The translations under genes and the position numbers were made by a program. Below are positions 36,705-46,389 of a stretch of DNA of 64,000 nt, piece after piece. Position 1 is the stretch's first letter, and each line of letters opens with the position of its first letter. The notes beneath the pieces are model-generated. The model saw only the letters and a program-made list of their open reading frames with translations, was not told the origin of the DNA and did no database searches. Source of the DNA: [Leptolyngbya] sp. PCC 7376 (GTDB lineage Bacteria; Cyanobacteriota; Cyanobacteriia; Cyanobacteriales; MRBY01); contig NC_019683.1 of the NCBI RefSeq assembly GCF_000316605.1, positions 186,001-250,000 on the forward strand, read 5' to 3'.

Positions 36705-38372
36705 TTATGATGGGTATTCCTTTGTTTGCAGCAAAGGTTTTGTTGTTCCTGCGGGAATATCTCGCCATTGAAGCTTATATAAAATTAAGGGATCATCTTT
36801 ACCACGAACTTTAGTGGGAGGTAGAGCTTCAAATGGTAAATTCAGACTGGTCAAACGACCATGGGTTGCATCAGACAGAATGATTTCACCAGCTTTTGCA
36901 ATATTACAAATACGGCTGGTTACATTTGTCGTATCGCCAATTGCCGCATATTGAATTAACCTCTGAGAACCAATATTTCCGGCGGCAACTTCTCCAGTAT
37001 TAATGCCAATGTGAATCGAAATTGGTTCCTTTCCTTCCTTTATCCATTTACGATTCAGTTTGGCCACAGCCCATTGCATATCGATAGCAGCCTGAACCGC
37101 GAGCTGAGGATCATTTACACGTTGGTAAGGAGCACCCCAAATTGCAAACAATGCATCGCCAATATACTTCTCTAAAGTGCCTTCATACTGAAATACAATC
37201 TCCTCAACCATCACCTGAAAATATTCATTTAACATTGAAATAATCTGGCGGGGTTCCATCGTCGAAGACATCTGAGTAAAGCCACTAATATCTGCAAATA
37301 AGGCCGTTACTTCGGTTTCAATAATGCCTAAACGATCTGTTTCTTTAATCTTCTGGGTGACGGCAGTCGGGAAAAAACGTTCGAGCTTATCTCGCATTAC
37401 CGCTTCCGCCTGAATGCGCTTAAATAGCAAATTATTTTCGATGGCGATCGCCGCCTGATTTCCCAATGCCGCCAGGAAATTCATATCCTCATCACTATAA
37501 AGATTAACGAGGGTCAGATTATCTACATACAGCACCCCAATCACCTCTTCACGCGGTTTCAGTGGCACACACATAGAGGCATGGATCGACTGAAATAAGA
37601 TCGACTCAGAACTATCAAACCGCTGATCAACACGAGCATCAGATGTTACGATGCCTTCGCCTTTAGTAAAGACATAATCAGTGATTTTCTGACTATAAAA
37701 CCTCGTACTTTTCTGAACATCATCTCTGAGTTTAATCGCTTCACAATCAAGCTCATTACTTTGATTATTTTTTAATAAAATTGCAGCCCGATCAACACTC
37801 ATTATTTCAAATAAGAGATCGAGGATTTTTTGTAATAAATTTTCGGGCTCATCTGGGGAAGATAATTCCTTTGCAACCTCTAACAAAATATTCAGTTTAT
37901 CTAAGGCACGCTGGTCTTCATTAGCCTGCCTTAAACGTAAAACAGAGACATTACCTTTATGTTCTTGTTCTGTTAATAAATCCTTGAATTTTATACTCGT
38001 TACTTTAGGATCAATCGTTTTAATAAAAGAACTAGAATTCTCCTCGACTTCTGTTGGTGGAATCGTCGGATTTGGTGGCGGCGGCCGCAGATCTACAAAC
38101 CGAAATTCCACAGTGCCACAGCGCAATACATCGCCATTCCGGAGACGCTGCTCGATAATTAATTGATTATTAACAAAAGTGTGATTCAGACTCTTTAGAT
38201 CACGGACAACAACCTGGTCAAAAGAGATTTCAATCTCAGCATGGCGACGCGACATACTGTCATCGATCACCACAATCGTATTCCCTAAAGCACGCCCAAC
38301 CGAATTCACCCCAGCTTGTAACTGATGCTGTTCACCAGAAGAATCACCAGAGCTACGGATCAGATAAGGCAT
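36705..38372 (-). CDS. FHA - GAF - class III nucleotide cyclase
   Basis: Residues about 20-95 form an FHA phosphothreonine-binding domain (GRALGNTIVV, SRRHAEIE, LNHTFVNN). A GAF domain spans about 160-315 and a class III cyclase domain about 355-535. The cyclase has both metal Asp residues (LFADISGF and YIGDALFA), the EKYIGD lysine associated with adenine selection, and the transition-state Asn/Arg in TTNVTSRI. It should therefore be an active adenylate cyclase sensing a small ligand through GAF and a phosphoprotein through FHA. No membrane segment is present. The cyclic-nucleotide identity is inferred. Confidence 0.9.
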   Translation of the reverse strand: MPYLIRSSGDSSGEQHQLQAGVNSVGRALGNTIVVIDDSMSRRHAEIEISFDQVVVRDLKSLNHTFVNNQLIIEQRLRNGDVLRCGTVEFRFVDLRPPPPNPTIPPTEVEENSSSFIKTIDPKVTSIKFKDLLTEQEHKGNVSVLRLRQANEDQRALDKLNILLEVAKELSSPDEPENLLQKILDLLFEIMSVDRAAILLKNNQSNELDCEAIKLRDDVQKSTRFYSQKITDYVFTKGEGIVTSDARVDQRFDSSESILFQSIHASMCVPLKPREEVIGVLYVDNLTLVNLYSDEDMNFLAALGNQAAIAIENNLLFKRIQAEAVMRDKLERFFPTAVTQKIKETDRLGIIETEVTALFADISGFTQMSSTMEPRQIISMLNEYFQVMVEEIVFQYEGTLEKYIGDALFAIWGAPYQRVNDPQLAVQAAIDMQWAVAKLNRKWIKEGKEPISIHIGINTGEVAAGNIGSQRLIQYAAIGDTTNVTSRICNIAKAGEIILSDATHGRLTSLNLPFEALPPTKVRGKDDPLILYKLQWRDIPAGTTKPLLQTKEYPS

Positions 38373-38477
38373 AGGGACAAGTTGAGGATTGGAAAAATTC
38401 TCGACATAAATGCTTGCTTGATACCCAGATACTTTACTTCAAATTATTGGTGTAGAGCGCAATATTATTATCTTTTT

Positions 38478-38975
38478 TTACGTCCTATCGGGGTGGATAT
38501 AGGCGGCTAATCGTTCACGATGTTGAGGGAAAAGTTGGTTTAAGACCTCTAGTTTTGCCACTTCCATGTCGCGATAGTCAAAACCAGGTGCAACAGCTTC
38601 ACCGAGCAATCCATATTCGCCCTGTTCGAGAATCGCTGTTTTCCAGTAACCACTAGGCACAAGGAGCTGTGACATTTCACCCTGGACAATATTCATCCCG
38701 AGTTTGAAGGTCTGCCATTCTCCTTCTGGAGTGATGAGGTGATAGGTAATCGCAGAGCCACCGTGAAAATAGTGCATGATGGGAGACTGGTTACAGTGGA
38801 AATAATCGAGAGGTCTATCGTCGGTTAGCAGGTAATAAATTGAAGTCATTAGGCTGCGATCGCCACCCACTCGCGAAGTCGCTATCGTCTCTGCATCGCG
38901 GTAGGTCTCTCGGAAATAACCGCCTTCGATATGGGGTTCGAGGTTGAGGGTTTTGATAATGTCTTGTTTGTTCAT
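38478..38975 (-). CDS. DUF985-type cupin protein
   Basis: A 165-residue cupin of the Cupin_5/DUF985 family, recognised by EGGYFRETYR, SIYYLLTDD, HYFHGGSAITYHLI and the C-terminal GFDYRDMEVA. Function in the family is not established; metal binding through the HYFHGG histidines is likely. It sits alone between the cyclase and the MscS-like gene. Confidence 0.85.
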   Translation of the reverse strand: MNKQDIIKTLNLEPHIEGGYFRETYRDAETIATSRVGGDRSLMTSIYYLLTDDRPLDYFHCNQSPIMHYFHGGSAITYHLITPEGEWQTFKLGMNIVQGEMSQLLVPSGYWKTAILEQGEYGLLGEAVAPGFDYRDMEVAKLEVLNQLFPQHRERLAAYIHPDRT

Positions 38976-39037
38976 AGCAGTCTTCTAGAGGTGCGTTGAG
39001 GAAGTGAGTTTGACGAAAAAGCTTAATTTATAGTGAT

Positions 39038-40963
39038 TTATCCTTCATCTTCGTAGAAGCGATAGAACAAATATTCATCTTTGAAGGCATGTTCATCGGT
39101 GACATGGTGAATAATGCCTCGTTCCACCAAAAGTTGGCCTAGGCGGACTGCTGCCTCGCGGGTAGCTTTTTGAGTTTGGACAATCCAGCTTACGGCTTCG
39201 CTGCCGATAAAGGATTTGGGGTATTTGGTTAGGCGAAATCGATGATCTTTTATATCTAGGCCATCGTCACTGCGCATTTGTTTAATCAGTTGTGTGATCT
39301 CTGCGGTGGTGATGTTTTTTGGGGTTTGGAGGATAGCTGAATATTTGCTGATATCCTTCAACAAATTAGATGTTGAGGGGGTAATTGTTTTTGGGGTGAT
39401 GGGGCGATCGCCTTGTTCTTGGTCGCGTTCATGGAGAATTGCGTTGATGTCGGTAGCTCGTAAATTCAAATCTCGCTGTGGGAAAGGAATACTGATGTTG
39501 TAGCGGCGCAGATTGGCTTCTAGCAGATAATACAAATCACTTTTAATATCAAATTGCAGGCGCGGATCACGAATCCAAATCAGTAAATCAAAGTCAAGGG
39601 AGCTATCGCCAAATCCTAAAAATCGTAGCTGCGGTCGAGGGTATTGCAGAATTTCGGGGTGGGTTTGAACAGCTTCCATAATCGCTTTGTGGACAGTATC
39701 AATTGGTGAATCATAAGCAACTCCCAAGGGAAGATGTAGCCGCGAAACAGAATGGCCGTGACTCCAATTGATAACCCTTGTTTGTACTAATTCGGCATTG
39801 GGCACAATGATTGAAACGCGATCTAAGGTTTGAATTTCGGTGCTGCGCCAACCAATCACTTCGACGGTTCCCATCACATCACCGAGATTGATAAAATCGC
39901 CCACTTGCACCGGACGTTCAATCAGCAAAATCCAACCACTAATAAAGTTATTTGCAATATGTTGAAGGCCAAAACCAAGACCCACACCCAACACACTAGC
40001 AATAATCGCCAAAGCACTCAGGTCAATGCCCCAAGCCTGCAACAAAATAAATAATCCCAATCCCATCAAAACAAATTGAATCAGGGTGGCGATCGCATCC
40101 TGCATCCCTCGATCTGGAATGGTGATTTTCAAGATGCGGGATTTAAACATCGCCGTTAATCCCCGCACCACAATCAGCAGCACAAGACTAAGGGCAATCA
40201 ATTTAGCAATATCAAGTAACGAATAACTTGTGTCACCAGCCGTAATCAATCCACTGGTAAACGCACCACCCAAAAACTGAACAATTTGATAACGCACCCT
40301 CCGTGCCAAAGGCCAAATTTCGCACACATAGGTAAAAAATACGAGCCATACGCCAACCTCAAGGCAGAGCAATACTGGAATAATCAACTGAGGCTGAGGA
40401 TTTTTGGCCTGTTGCGTCCAATATCGCCATAGCCGCCGACGTCCCCATCGGATCAGTCCCGACAGAATACTCACCCCAACTAGGGCAAAAACAATACGCC
40501 ATAACATTTGCTCGTGATAACTTGGGAGCCTTTCTCGCTGCGATCGCCCCAAGGCTGTTTTTAGAGTAACTGCCCATTCTTCCGCCTGTTCTTTTGGGGT
40601 AATCCCGCGCCGAAAATCCCCTTCGGTGACGGTGAGTAAATGACGTTTATTGACGCGAATCGTCGTTAATTCAGAGCGTTGCACCACCAGTACTGGAATC
40701 GATGTATCCAAAGGATTTGTGTAAATCGCCCTTTGTAAATCGGCATTAACACTCTGTACCCGCCGTTCTGCCGTAAAGCCATCAATGCTGCCCAGTCGAA
40801 ATAAGACACGACCATCAAGCACCACTGCTGCCCGCTCGACCGACATTGAGGATGACTGTGATTGTGCCAAACTCGGTTGGAGAGCTATCCCCAATGCCAT
40901 GAGGCTAGCCACACAAAATATGGCGATCGCCCGCAGCCGAGGAAACCGAAATCGGAATAACAT
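39038..40963 (-). CDS. MscS-family channel with C-terminal DEP domain
   Basis: I start at ATG 40963, preceded by AAGGA and beginning a signal-like segment (FPRLRAIAIFCVASLMALG); upstream ATGs at 41005 and 41050 lack ribosome-binding sites. The 641-residue product has a periplasmic N-terminal domain, membrane helices, and the MscS core with the pore-lining helix (SVLGVGLGFGLQHIANN) and beta domain (VGDFINLGDVMGTVEVIGWR in part). A linker follows, then a DEP domain at about 555-641 (GSEAVSWIVQTQ, YLFYRFYED), which usually contacts membranes or GTPase regulators. A DEP-tailed MscS channel is unusual. Confidence 0.88.
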   Translation of the reverse strand: MLFRFRFPRLRAIAIFCVASLMALGIALQPSLAQSQSSSMSVERAAVVLDGRVLFRLGSIDGFTAERRVQSVNADLQRAIYTNPLDTSIPVLVVQRSELTTIRVNKRHLLTVTEGDFRRGITPKEQAEEWAVTLKTALGRSQRERLPSYHEQMLWRIVFALVGVSILSGLIRWGRRRLWRYWTQQAKNPQPQLIIPVLLCLEVGVWLVFFTYVCEIWPLARRVRYQIVQFLGGAFTSGLITAGDTSYSLLDIAKLIALSLVLLIVVRGLTAMFKSRILKITIPDRGMQDAIATLIQFVLMGLGLFILLQAWGIDLSALAIIASVLGVGLGFGLQHIANNFISGWILLIERPVQVGDFINLGDVMGTVEVIGWRSTEIQTLDRVSIIVPNAELVQTRVINWSHGHSVSRLHLPLGVAYDSPIDTVHKAIMEAVQTHPEILQYPRPQLRFLGFGDSSLDFDLLIWIRDPRLQFDIKSDLYYLLEANLRRYNISIPFPQRDLNLRATDINAILHERDQEQGDRPITPKTITPSTSNLLKDISKYSAILQTPKNITTAEITQLIKQMRSDDGLDIKDHRFRLTKYPKSFIGSEAVSWIVQTQKATREAAVRLGQLLVERGIIHHVTDEHAFKDEYLFYRFYEDEG

Positions 40964-41124
40964 TGGCACACATCCTTGTAAAGCTGAATCTTGCTTACTC
41001 TTCATTTTGCAACAGATTCCCCACTTTTCCTTTGCCATAATGAGACGCATAATCTGAGGCTAAAATACGGTCGAGCCCTAATATTGCTTTTGATTTTTGC
41101 TGTGATCAGTTGTGGGAGAAAAAA

Positions 41125-41493
41125 ATGAAACTTTATGCAGTCCGAATACTCGTTAATGATTGGTTATCTGCCTGTGAATTTTATGAGCAGAAATTAGGAT
41201 TGGCCTTAGAGTTTAAAGACGAATCATTTGGTTGGGCAGAATTTGATGTGGGCGGTGCAAAATTTGGTATAGAGAGGGTCGATGAGAATAGTAGCAGTGA
41301 GGATCAGGCCCTAGTCGGTCGCTTTCTTGGTGTTTCTCTACAAGTGGATGATGTGCAATTAACCTACGAAGAACTACAGGCAAAAGGTGTGGAGTTTGTC
41401 TCTCTCCCAAAAAAAGAAGATTGGGGCGGAACTTTGGCAAACTTTAAGGATACCAGCGGCAACATCCTGACTCTCATGAGTGAGAATTCCTGA
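41125..41493 (+). CDS. Glyoxalase/VOC-family protein
   Basis: A 122-residue single-domain VOC protein from ATG 41125, preceded by GGGAG. It has the paired beta-alpha-beta-beta-beta layout: FYEQKLGLALEF, FDVGGAKFGIERV, and FKDTSGNILTLMSE at the end. Glu and His metal ligands are only partly recognisable, so the enzyme activity is undefined. It could act in antibiotic binding or small-molecule isomerisation. An upstream TTG in frame overlaps the ribosome-binding site and is not used. Confidence 0.8.
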   Translation: MKLYAVRILVNDWLSACEFYEQKLGLALEFKDESFGWAEFDVGGAKFGIERVDENSSSEDQALVGRFLGVSLQVDDVQLTYEELQAKGVEFVSLPKKEDWGGTLANFKDTSGNILTLMSENS

Positions 41494-41576
41494 GATTTTC
41501 TGACGTTGTTTGGTTCTAGAGTTTAGTAGCGAGAAGTATAAAACGATAAGGACGGAATTTTATATCGGTGTCCGCG

Positions 41577-41795
41577 ATGATTTTTGAAATTGTGATTGCG
41601 TTTGGATGTCTTAGTGCTGGCTATAAACTCGCTGAAACAATTGCAAATATCTGGTTATGTTTAGCGATCGCCGCTTGTTTTCTTGTTGTGGCTCAGGGTT
41701 TCCATCTCGCCATTCTGGGTCTCAATCCCTTGTATATTTTGGGTGGGAGTCTAACTTTGTGTAAGGTGCTATTCCTAGTCTCGGAACGTGAATAA
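41577..41795 (+). CDS. Small membrane protein of 72 residues
   Basis: From ATG 41577 the product (IFEIVIAFGCLSAGYKLAET...) has two to three hydrophobic segments over 72 residues and a short charged tail. I recognise no family. It lies 48 bp upstream of the lipoprotein gene on the same strand and may be co-transcribed. Confidence 0.55.
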   Translation: MIFEIVIAFGCLSAGYKLAETIANIWLCLAIAACFLVVAQGFHLAILGLNPLYILGGSLTLCKVLFLVSERE

Positions 41796-41843
41796 AGAAG
41801 GTTGAAGTTCCCTTGAAATAATATATTGCGAGTAAAATTCATT

Positions 41844-42278
41844 ATGCGGAAAGTTCTACCCTTTATTTTGGCGATCGCCCTTCTCAGTAGTTGTGCTGAG
41901 GCGTCAAACCTAGGAACATCAAGTGGCGTTTTATCCACTCCCAACAGCGATGAAATTATTGCGACTGCCTTTGAAACCCAGCAAGGCGATCTCCAAGTTG
42001 AAGGACAAGGCCATGTCATCAAATTATTGCCCGATGATTTGAAAGGGAGTAAGCACCAACGTTTTATAATTGAGTTGGCTTCCGGTCAAACCGTACTCAT
42101 CGCCCACAACATTGATTTGGCACAGAAAATTGATTCCCTAAAAGAGGGTGATCTCGTTGAATTTTATGGTGAATATGAATGGAATCCTGAAGGTGGCGTT
42201 ATTCACTGGACTCACCATGACCCAGCAGGCAAGCATGTTGATGGTTGGTTAAAGCACCAAGGCATTCTCTATCTATAA
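41844..42278 (+). CDS. DUF3465-like lipoprotein
   Basis: From ATG 41844 the product has 144 residues. An N-terminal signal with lipobox LLSSC (MRKVLPFILAIALLSSCA) predicts lipid modification and export. The mature part resembles DUF3465: GDLQVEGQGHVIKLL, RFIIELASGQTVLIAHNIDLA and GVIHWTHHDP GKHVDGWL segments, an OB-like small fold. Role unknown. Confidence 0.8.
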   Translation: MRKVLPFILAIALLSSCAEASNLGTSSGVLSTPNSDEIIATAFETQQGDLQVEGQGHVIKLLPDDLKGSKHQRFIIELASGQTVLIAHNIDLAQKIDSLKEGDLVEFYGEYEWNPEGGVIHWTHHDPAGKHVDGWLKHQGILYL

Positions 42279-42338
42279 TCATTCGACTTCGGCCCCAAAC
42301 CAAAACTAAATTTTCACAGTCTTCTCTACCCTTCTAAA

Positions 42339-44486
42339 ATGTCCCAATTTCCCACCCTAGAAGCTGCCCTAAAACACTTCTTTGGGTACGAATCTTTCCG
42401 TCCGGGACAAAAAACTGTCATTGAAGCTGCCTTGCAAAATCGGGATGTCCTCGCCCTAATGCCAACAGGTGCGGGAAAATCCATTTGCTTTCAGTTGCCA
42501 GCCTTACTGAAATCAGGTTTAACGGTCGTTATTTCGCCACTTATTGCGTTGATGCAAGACCAAGTTGATTCACTCACAGACAATGGCATTGGCGCAACCT
42601 TTCTCAATAGCACTCTCAATCTCAATCAGGCGCGATCACGGATTCAGGCGATATTGAACGGCAAAATTAAATTGCTCTATGTTGCTCCCGAAAGATTATT
42701 CAATGAAGGATTTCAAGAGTTTCTCAACGATGTAACCGATTCTGTTGGATTGTCAGGATTTGTGGTGGACGAGGCTCACTGTGTGTCGGAATGGGGCCAT
42801 GATTTTCGGCCAGAATATCGTCAACTGGCAAGGTTACGCCGCAACTATCCCCAGGTTCCTTGTCATGCATTTACGGCAACAGCCACAGAGCGGGTTAGGC
42901 AGGATATCATCACGCAATTAGCGCTGCACACCCCAAGCTTCCATTGCACTAGTTTTAATCGTCCTAATCTTTACTACGAGGTCATTCCAAAGAGTAGTCG
43001 CAGCTATGACCAAGTACTGAAATATACCCGAAAACATCGTGGTAAATCGGGCATTATTTATTGTTCGAGCCGCAAAAAAGTAGACGAAATTAGCGATCGC
43101 CTAAAAAATGATGGCATTAATGCATTGCCCTACCATGCGGGGATGTCTGACAAGGCGAGGGCGAGTCACCAAGATCAATTTATTCGGGATGATGTGCCAG
43201 TTATCGTTGCAACTATTGCCTTTGGGATGGGTATCAATAAACCAGATGTTCGCTTTGTGTTGCACTACGATTTGCCGGGAAATTTGGAGCGATATTACCA
43301 AGAGTCGGGGCGAGCTGGACGGGACAACGAACCCGCTGATTGCGCGTTGCTTTATAGCGTGGGTGATATCAAAAAAGCCGAATATTTCATCGAACTCAAG
43401 GACGATGAACAGGAAAAACGTGTAGCCTATCAGCAGCTCCAAAAAATGATTGATTACGCCGAGGGTATCGAATGTCGGCGGACGATTCAGCTGAGTTATT
43501 TTGGGGAAAGTTTTGTTGGAAATTGCGGCACTTGCGATAACTGTAAAAATCCAAAACCCATTGAAGATTGGACGATTGAAGCACAAAAATTTCTATCTTG
43601 TGTGGCTCGCTGCCGAGAACGTTACGGCATGATCTACATTATCGACGTGCTCAAAGGTTCCAAGCGGGAAAAGGTTTTACAAAACAGACACAACGAGCTT
43701 TCGACCTATGGCATTGGGCGCGACCACACGAAAGATGAGTGGAAAAATTTGGGGCGATCGCTGTTGCATCAAGGCTTTATGGCAGAAACCAGTGACGGCT
43801 ATCGTGTTCTGAAACTCAATGCGTTGAGCTGGGAAATTCTGCGAAAACAGCGGGAAGTCAAAATTGCGGTTGAGCGTCGGAAAACAACCGAGGAAATCTT
43901 GGGCATTAGCTCTAGTCGGATGGATGTGGAAATGCTATTCGAGGAATTACGTCGTCTGCGAAAACATTTAGCCGATGTGAATTGGGTAGCACCTTACATG
44001 ATTTTTTCGGATTCGACCCTCAAAAAAATGGCAAAAAAACGCCCTCAAACCCGTGCAGATTTCATGCAAATTTCTGGGGTAACCATTGCGAAAACCCAAC
44101 GTTATGGCGAACCTTTTCTCAACAAAATCAAAGAGTTTTGTCGTACGCAACCATCTCCTAAGCCCAAAGTCTCTGAGACTCATATTTTCACTTTGCAACT
44201 ATTCCAACAAAATCTATCTGTCCCTGAAATTGCTAAGCAACGAAACCTTACGGCGGGCACAATTAATAAACATCTCTCGGATCTGATCGATAACGGCGAA
44301 GCACTTGATCTCAATCGGCTTGTCACACCAGAAGCTCAACAAGAAATCACAGAGGCGATCGCCAAAATTGGGCATGAATCATTGAGTAAAATTCGTACTC
44401 ACCTCAACGAAAGATTTAGCTACGACGCAATTCGCCTAGTCCGTGCTCAATGGTTGCAAACAGAAGGGAAGACACCGACAACTTGA
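42339..44486 (+). CDS. recQ: ATP-dependent DNA helicase RecQ
   Basis: RecQ unwinds DNA 3' to 5' in recombinational repair. The 715-residue protein has Walker A PTGAGKSICFQLPALL, DEAHCVSEWGHDFRPEY, the helicase C motifs (GIIYCSSRKKVDEI, QESGRAGRDNEP), the zinc site (CRRTIQ..., CGTCDNC) and RQC winged helix. An HRDC-like region follows (about 560-610, KKRPQTRADFMQISGV), and the last ~90 residues are a helix-turn-helix domain (LSVPEIAKQRNLTAGTINKHL in part). The start context is unremarkable; domains make the call secure. Confidence 0.95.
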   Translation: MSQFPTLEAALKHFFGYESFRPGQKTVIEAALQNRDVLALMPTGAGKSICFQLPALLKSGLTVVISPLIALMQDQVDSLTDNGIGATFLNSTLNLNQARSRIQAILNGKIKLLYVAPERLFNEGFQEFLNDVTDSVGLSGFVVDEAHCVSEWGHDFRPEYRQLARLRRNYPQVPCHAFTATATERVRQDIITQLALHTPSFHCTSFNRPNLYYEVIPKSSRSYDQVLKYTRKHRGKSGIIYCSSRKKVDEISDRLKNDGINALPYHAGMSDKARASHQDQFIRDDVPVIVATIAFGMGINKPDVRFVLHYDLPGNLERYYQESGRAGRDNEPADCALLYSVGDIKKAEYFIELKDDEQEKRVAYQQLQKMIDYAEGIECRRTIQLSYFGESFVGNCGTCDNCKNPKPIEDWTIEAQKFLSCVARCRERYGMIYIIDVLKGSKREKVLQNRHNELSTYGIGRDHTKDEWKNLGRSLLHQGFMAETSDGYRVLKLNALSWEILRKQREVKIAVERRKTTEEILGISSSRMDVEMLFEELRRLRKHLADVNWVAPYMIFSDSTLKKMAKKRPQTRADFMQISGVTIAKTQRYGEPFLNKIKEFCRTQPSPKPKVSETHIFTLQLFQQNLSVPEIAKQRNLTAGTINKHLSDLIDNGEALDLNRLVTPEAQQEITEAIAKIGHESLSKIRTHLNERFSYDAIRLVRAQWLQTEGKTPTT

Positions 44487-44503
44487 TCTTCAAATTAATG
44501 GAC

Positions 44504-44938
44504 TCATTGAATATTTGTAGTTGCGTAAGTCTGAGGTAAGACAATCTCAAAATCTGTCACCTCATAACGGCGATCGCCATAATCAAAGCCCGCCAATAAT
44601 AATTCATGGATTAGTTTCTTTTCAGCTGAGGTCAATTTGGCGGTAGCTCCCGCAAAATCATCATCACCAATCTCCAGGGCAATAGTTTGGAGCATCACCC
44701 CAAAACCATAGGCACCACCGCCATCAACAGACTTGCCAAGCCGCATTAATTTCACCAAGCTCTTTTGGTCATCATCCAAGCTGTTATTAATGAGTTGGCC
44801 ATAATCCACCGCAAAAATCAGATCATTGAGTTGAGCTTCTGTAATATCTGTCAGCTCAATTTCTGGTTCTGTCACTGTCGCTTGGCAGCCCATGAGACCC
44901 AACAAAATTAACAGTGTCGAAAAATAGCGTTGTAGCAT
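44504..44938 (-). CDS. Putative lipoprotein of unknown function
   Basis: A 144-residue product with an N-terminal signal and lipobox LLGLMGC. The mature part is acidic and helical (TEAQLNDLIFAVDYGQLINN, SAEKKLIHELLLAGFDYG) with no family I recognise. It is convergent with recQ, 17 bp after its stop. Confidence 0.65.
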   Translation of the reverse strand: MLQRYFSTLLILLGLMGCQATVTEPEIELTDITEAQLNDLIFAVDYGQLINNSLDDDQKSLVKLMRLGKSVDGGGAYGFGVMLQTIALEIGDDDFAGATAKLTSAEKKLIHELLLAGFDYGDRRYEVTDFEIVLPQTYATTNIQ

Positions 44939-45031
44939 TTGGTATCAAGAAAATAATGGTTTAGCGTTACCCTAAAACTCACTACTCTTGAAGCAATAAG
45001 GCAACTAAATTATTGACGAGGCGATCGCCTT

Positions 45032-45631
45032 TTATTTTTCAGATGCTTCTTCGAGAGTAGTCTCAAAGAGAATCGTTTCATAAATCTCAGTTAGGGAAAT
45101 TTCAACATCAATCGACTTAAGCTGAAGTGTCGCATCTAATTCCTGATAGCTTTGCAAGAGCCAAAAATCATTCTCGCCACGCCGAAAATAATCAACAGAA
45201 TATTGATCCGAACTCACCAAAACATATTCTTCTAGACTGGGAATAGATCGATAAAACTTAAACTTATCACCACGATCAAAACCCTCAGTGGATTTCGATA
45301 AAACTTCAATAATGAGCCTCGGCTGCTCCATATAGTAAGAGGTTAAGTCTTTAGTCTCTGAAGCGCATGAGACTAGCATGTCTGGATAAAAAAAACGCTG
45401 TCCATCCGCAACACGCACTTTCATGTCATTAATGTAAGCTCGACAAGCTGTGTCTTTTAGCTTAAGGCGTAGATTCACCAACAAATTGGTATTAATAATG
45501 TTGTGAGCATTGCTCGCACCAGCCATTGCATAGATTTCACCATCGATATACTCATGACGAATTTCACTGGTTTTCTCGAATTCCAAATATTCTTCTGGGG
45601 TGAGATATCTACCGGAGTTGAGAGCAATCAT
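45032..45631 (-). CDS. Uma2-family (DUF820) putative nuclease
   Basis: A 199-residue Uma2 protein: YLTPEEYLEFEKTSEIRHEYIDGEIYAMAGAS opens the family pattern, with FYPDMLVSC (Asp) and PRLIIEVLSKSTEGFDRGDKF (Glu-x-Leu-Ser) at the catalytic core, in segments. This is the common long type, more conserved than the 30902-31435 paralogue. Function unknown. Confidence 0.9.
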   Translation of the reverse strand: MIALNSGRYLTPEEYLEFEKTSEIRHEYIDGEIYAMAGASNAHNIINTNLLVNLRLKLKDTACRAYINDMKVRVADGQRFFYPDMLVSCASETKDLTSYYMEQPRLIIEVLSKSTEGFDRGDKFKFYRSIPSLEEYVLVSSDQYSVDYFRRGENDFWLLQSYQELDATLQLKSIDVEISLTEIYETILFETTLEEASEK

Positions 45632-45726
45632 GGTTTAGAGCGTTATGCAGTTACCTCTTCTATTGTGCCAAGCTTTTGTCAGAATTCCAGCAAGGTGACA
45701 ATAGGATGATGATCACTATTTGGAGC

Positions 45727-46347
45727 TTATTTTTTCAGGATTAAATCCACTAAACTACCGACTAACCGTTCCCTTTCCATCGGGATAATTTCTTTGCCAT
45801 GCAACATCTCTTGCACAATGATGAAATGCGCCAAGGAACCCACAAAAATTCGGGCGATCGCCTCGGGATCTTCAAAGTCAAAGTGGGGTGCGGTGGTGAA
45901 ATATTCGGTGAGCAGACGAAATCCTGTTTTTTCGACATTTGTCACAAAGGCACGGGCAAGATGCGGAAATCTTCCCGATTCTCCAATGATCACCCGCATA
46001 AAATTTTGAAATAAAGGTTTTTCTGAACCCGCATCCAGCATTCGATAGGCCAGCTGCTTCAAGATAATCTCTGGCTCAGAAGACAATTTCCCAGCATTAA
46101 CTGGATCAAATACCGACCGAAATTTCTTTTCTACAAGGTGCTGAATCAGCGCAACGAAAAGACTTTCTTTATCCTGAAAATGACTATAAACCGTTGCCTT
46201 AGAAACCTTTGAGGATTTCGCCACTCGATCCATACTGGTCGCGGCATAACCATTCGCGAGAAATTCCCGCATCCCCCCCTGCAAAATCGCCTCAGTTTTC
46301 TCTGACGATAAATTTCGCTCATTTTCTATTGGGGTTACCTGTCCCAT
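45727..46347 (-). CDS. TetR/AcrR-family repressor
   Basis: A 206-residue TetR-type regulator: the N-terminal helix-turn-helix spans about 20-65 (ILQGGMREFLANGYAATSMD, KVSKATVYSHFQDKESLF in segments) and the remainder is the helical ligand-binding domain. It is divergent from a devBCA-type exporter operon with 121 bp between, which contains palindromic TAAAC/GTTTA sites. It most likely represses that operon until an exported substrate binds. Confidence 0.9.
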   Translation of the reverse strand: MGQVTPIENERNLSSEKTEAILQGGMREFLANGYAATSMDRVAKSSKVSKATVYSHFQDKESLFVALIQHLVEKKFRSVFDPVNAGKLSSEPEIILKQLAYRMLDAGSEKPLFQNFMRVIIGESGRFPHLARAFVTNVEKTGFRLLTEYFTTAPHFDFEDPEAIARIFVGSLAHFIIVQEMLHGKEIIPMERERLVGSLVDLILKK

Positions 46348-46389
46348 ATGTCGTCCGCTTGCGTTCTATTTCTAATCATAAAACTTCTC

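Noticed and set aside
41005-41050. Earlier ATG starts for the MscS-DEP gene
   Set aside because: Neither has a ribosome-binding site, and the signal-like segment begins cleanly at ATG 40963 behind AAGGA.
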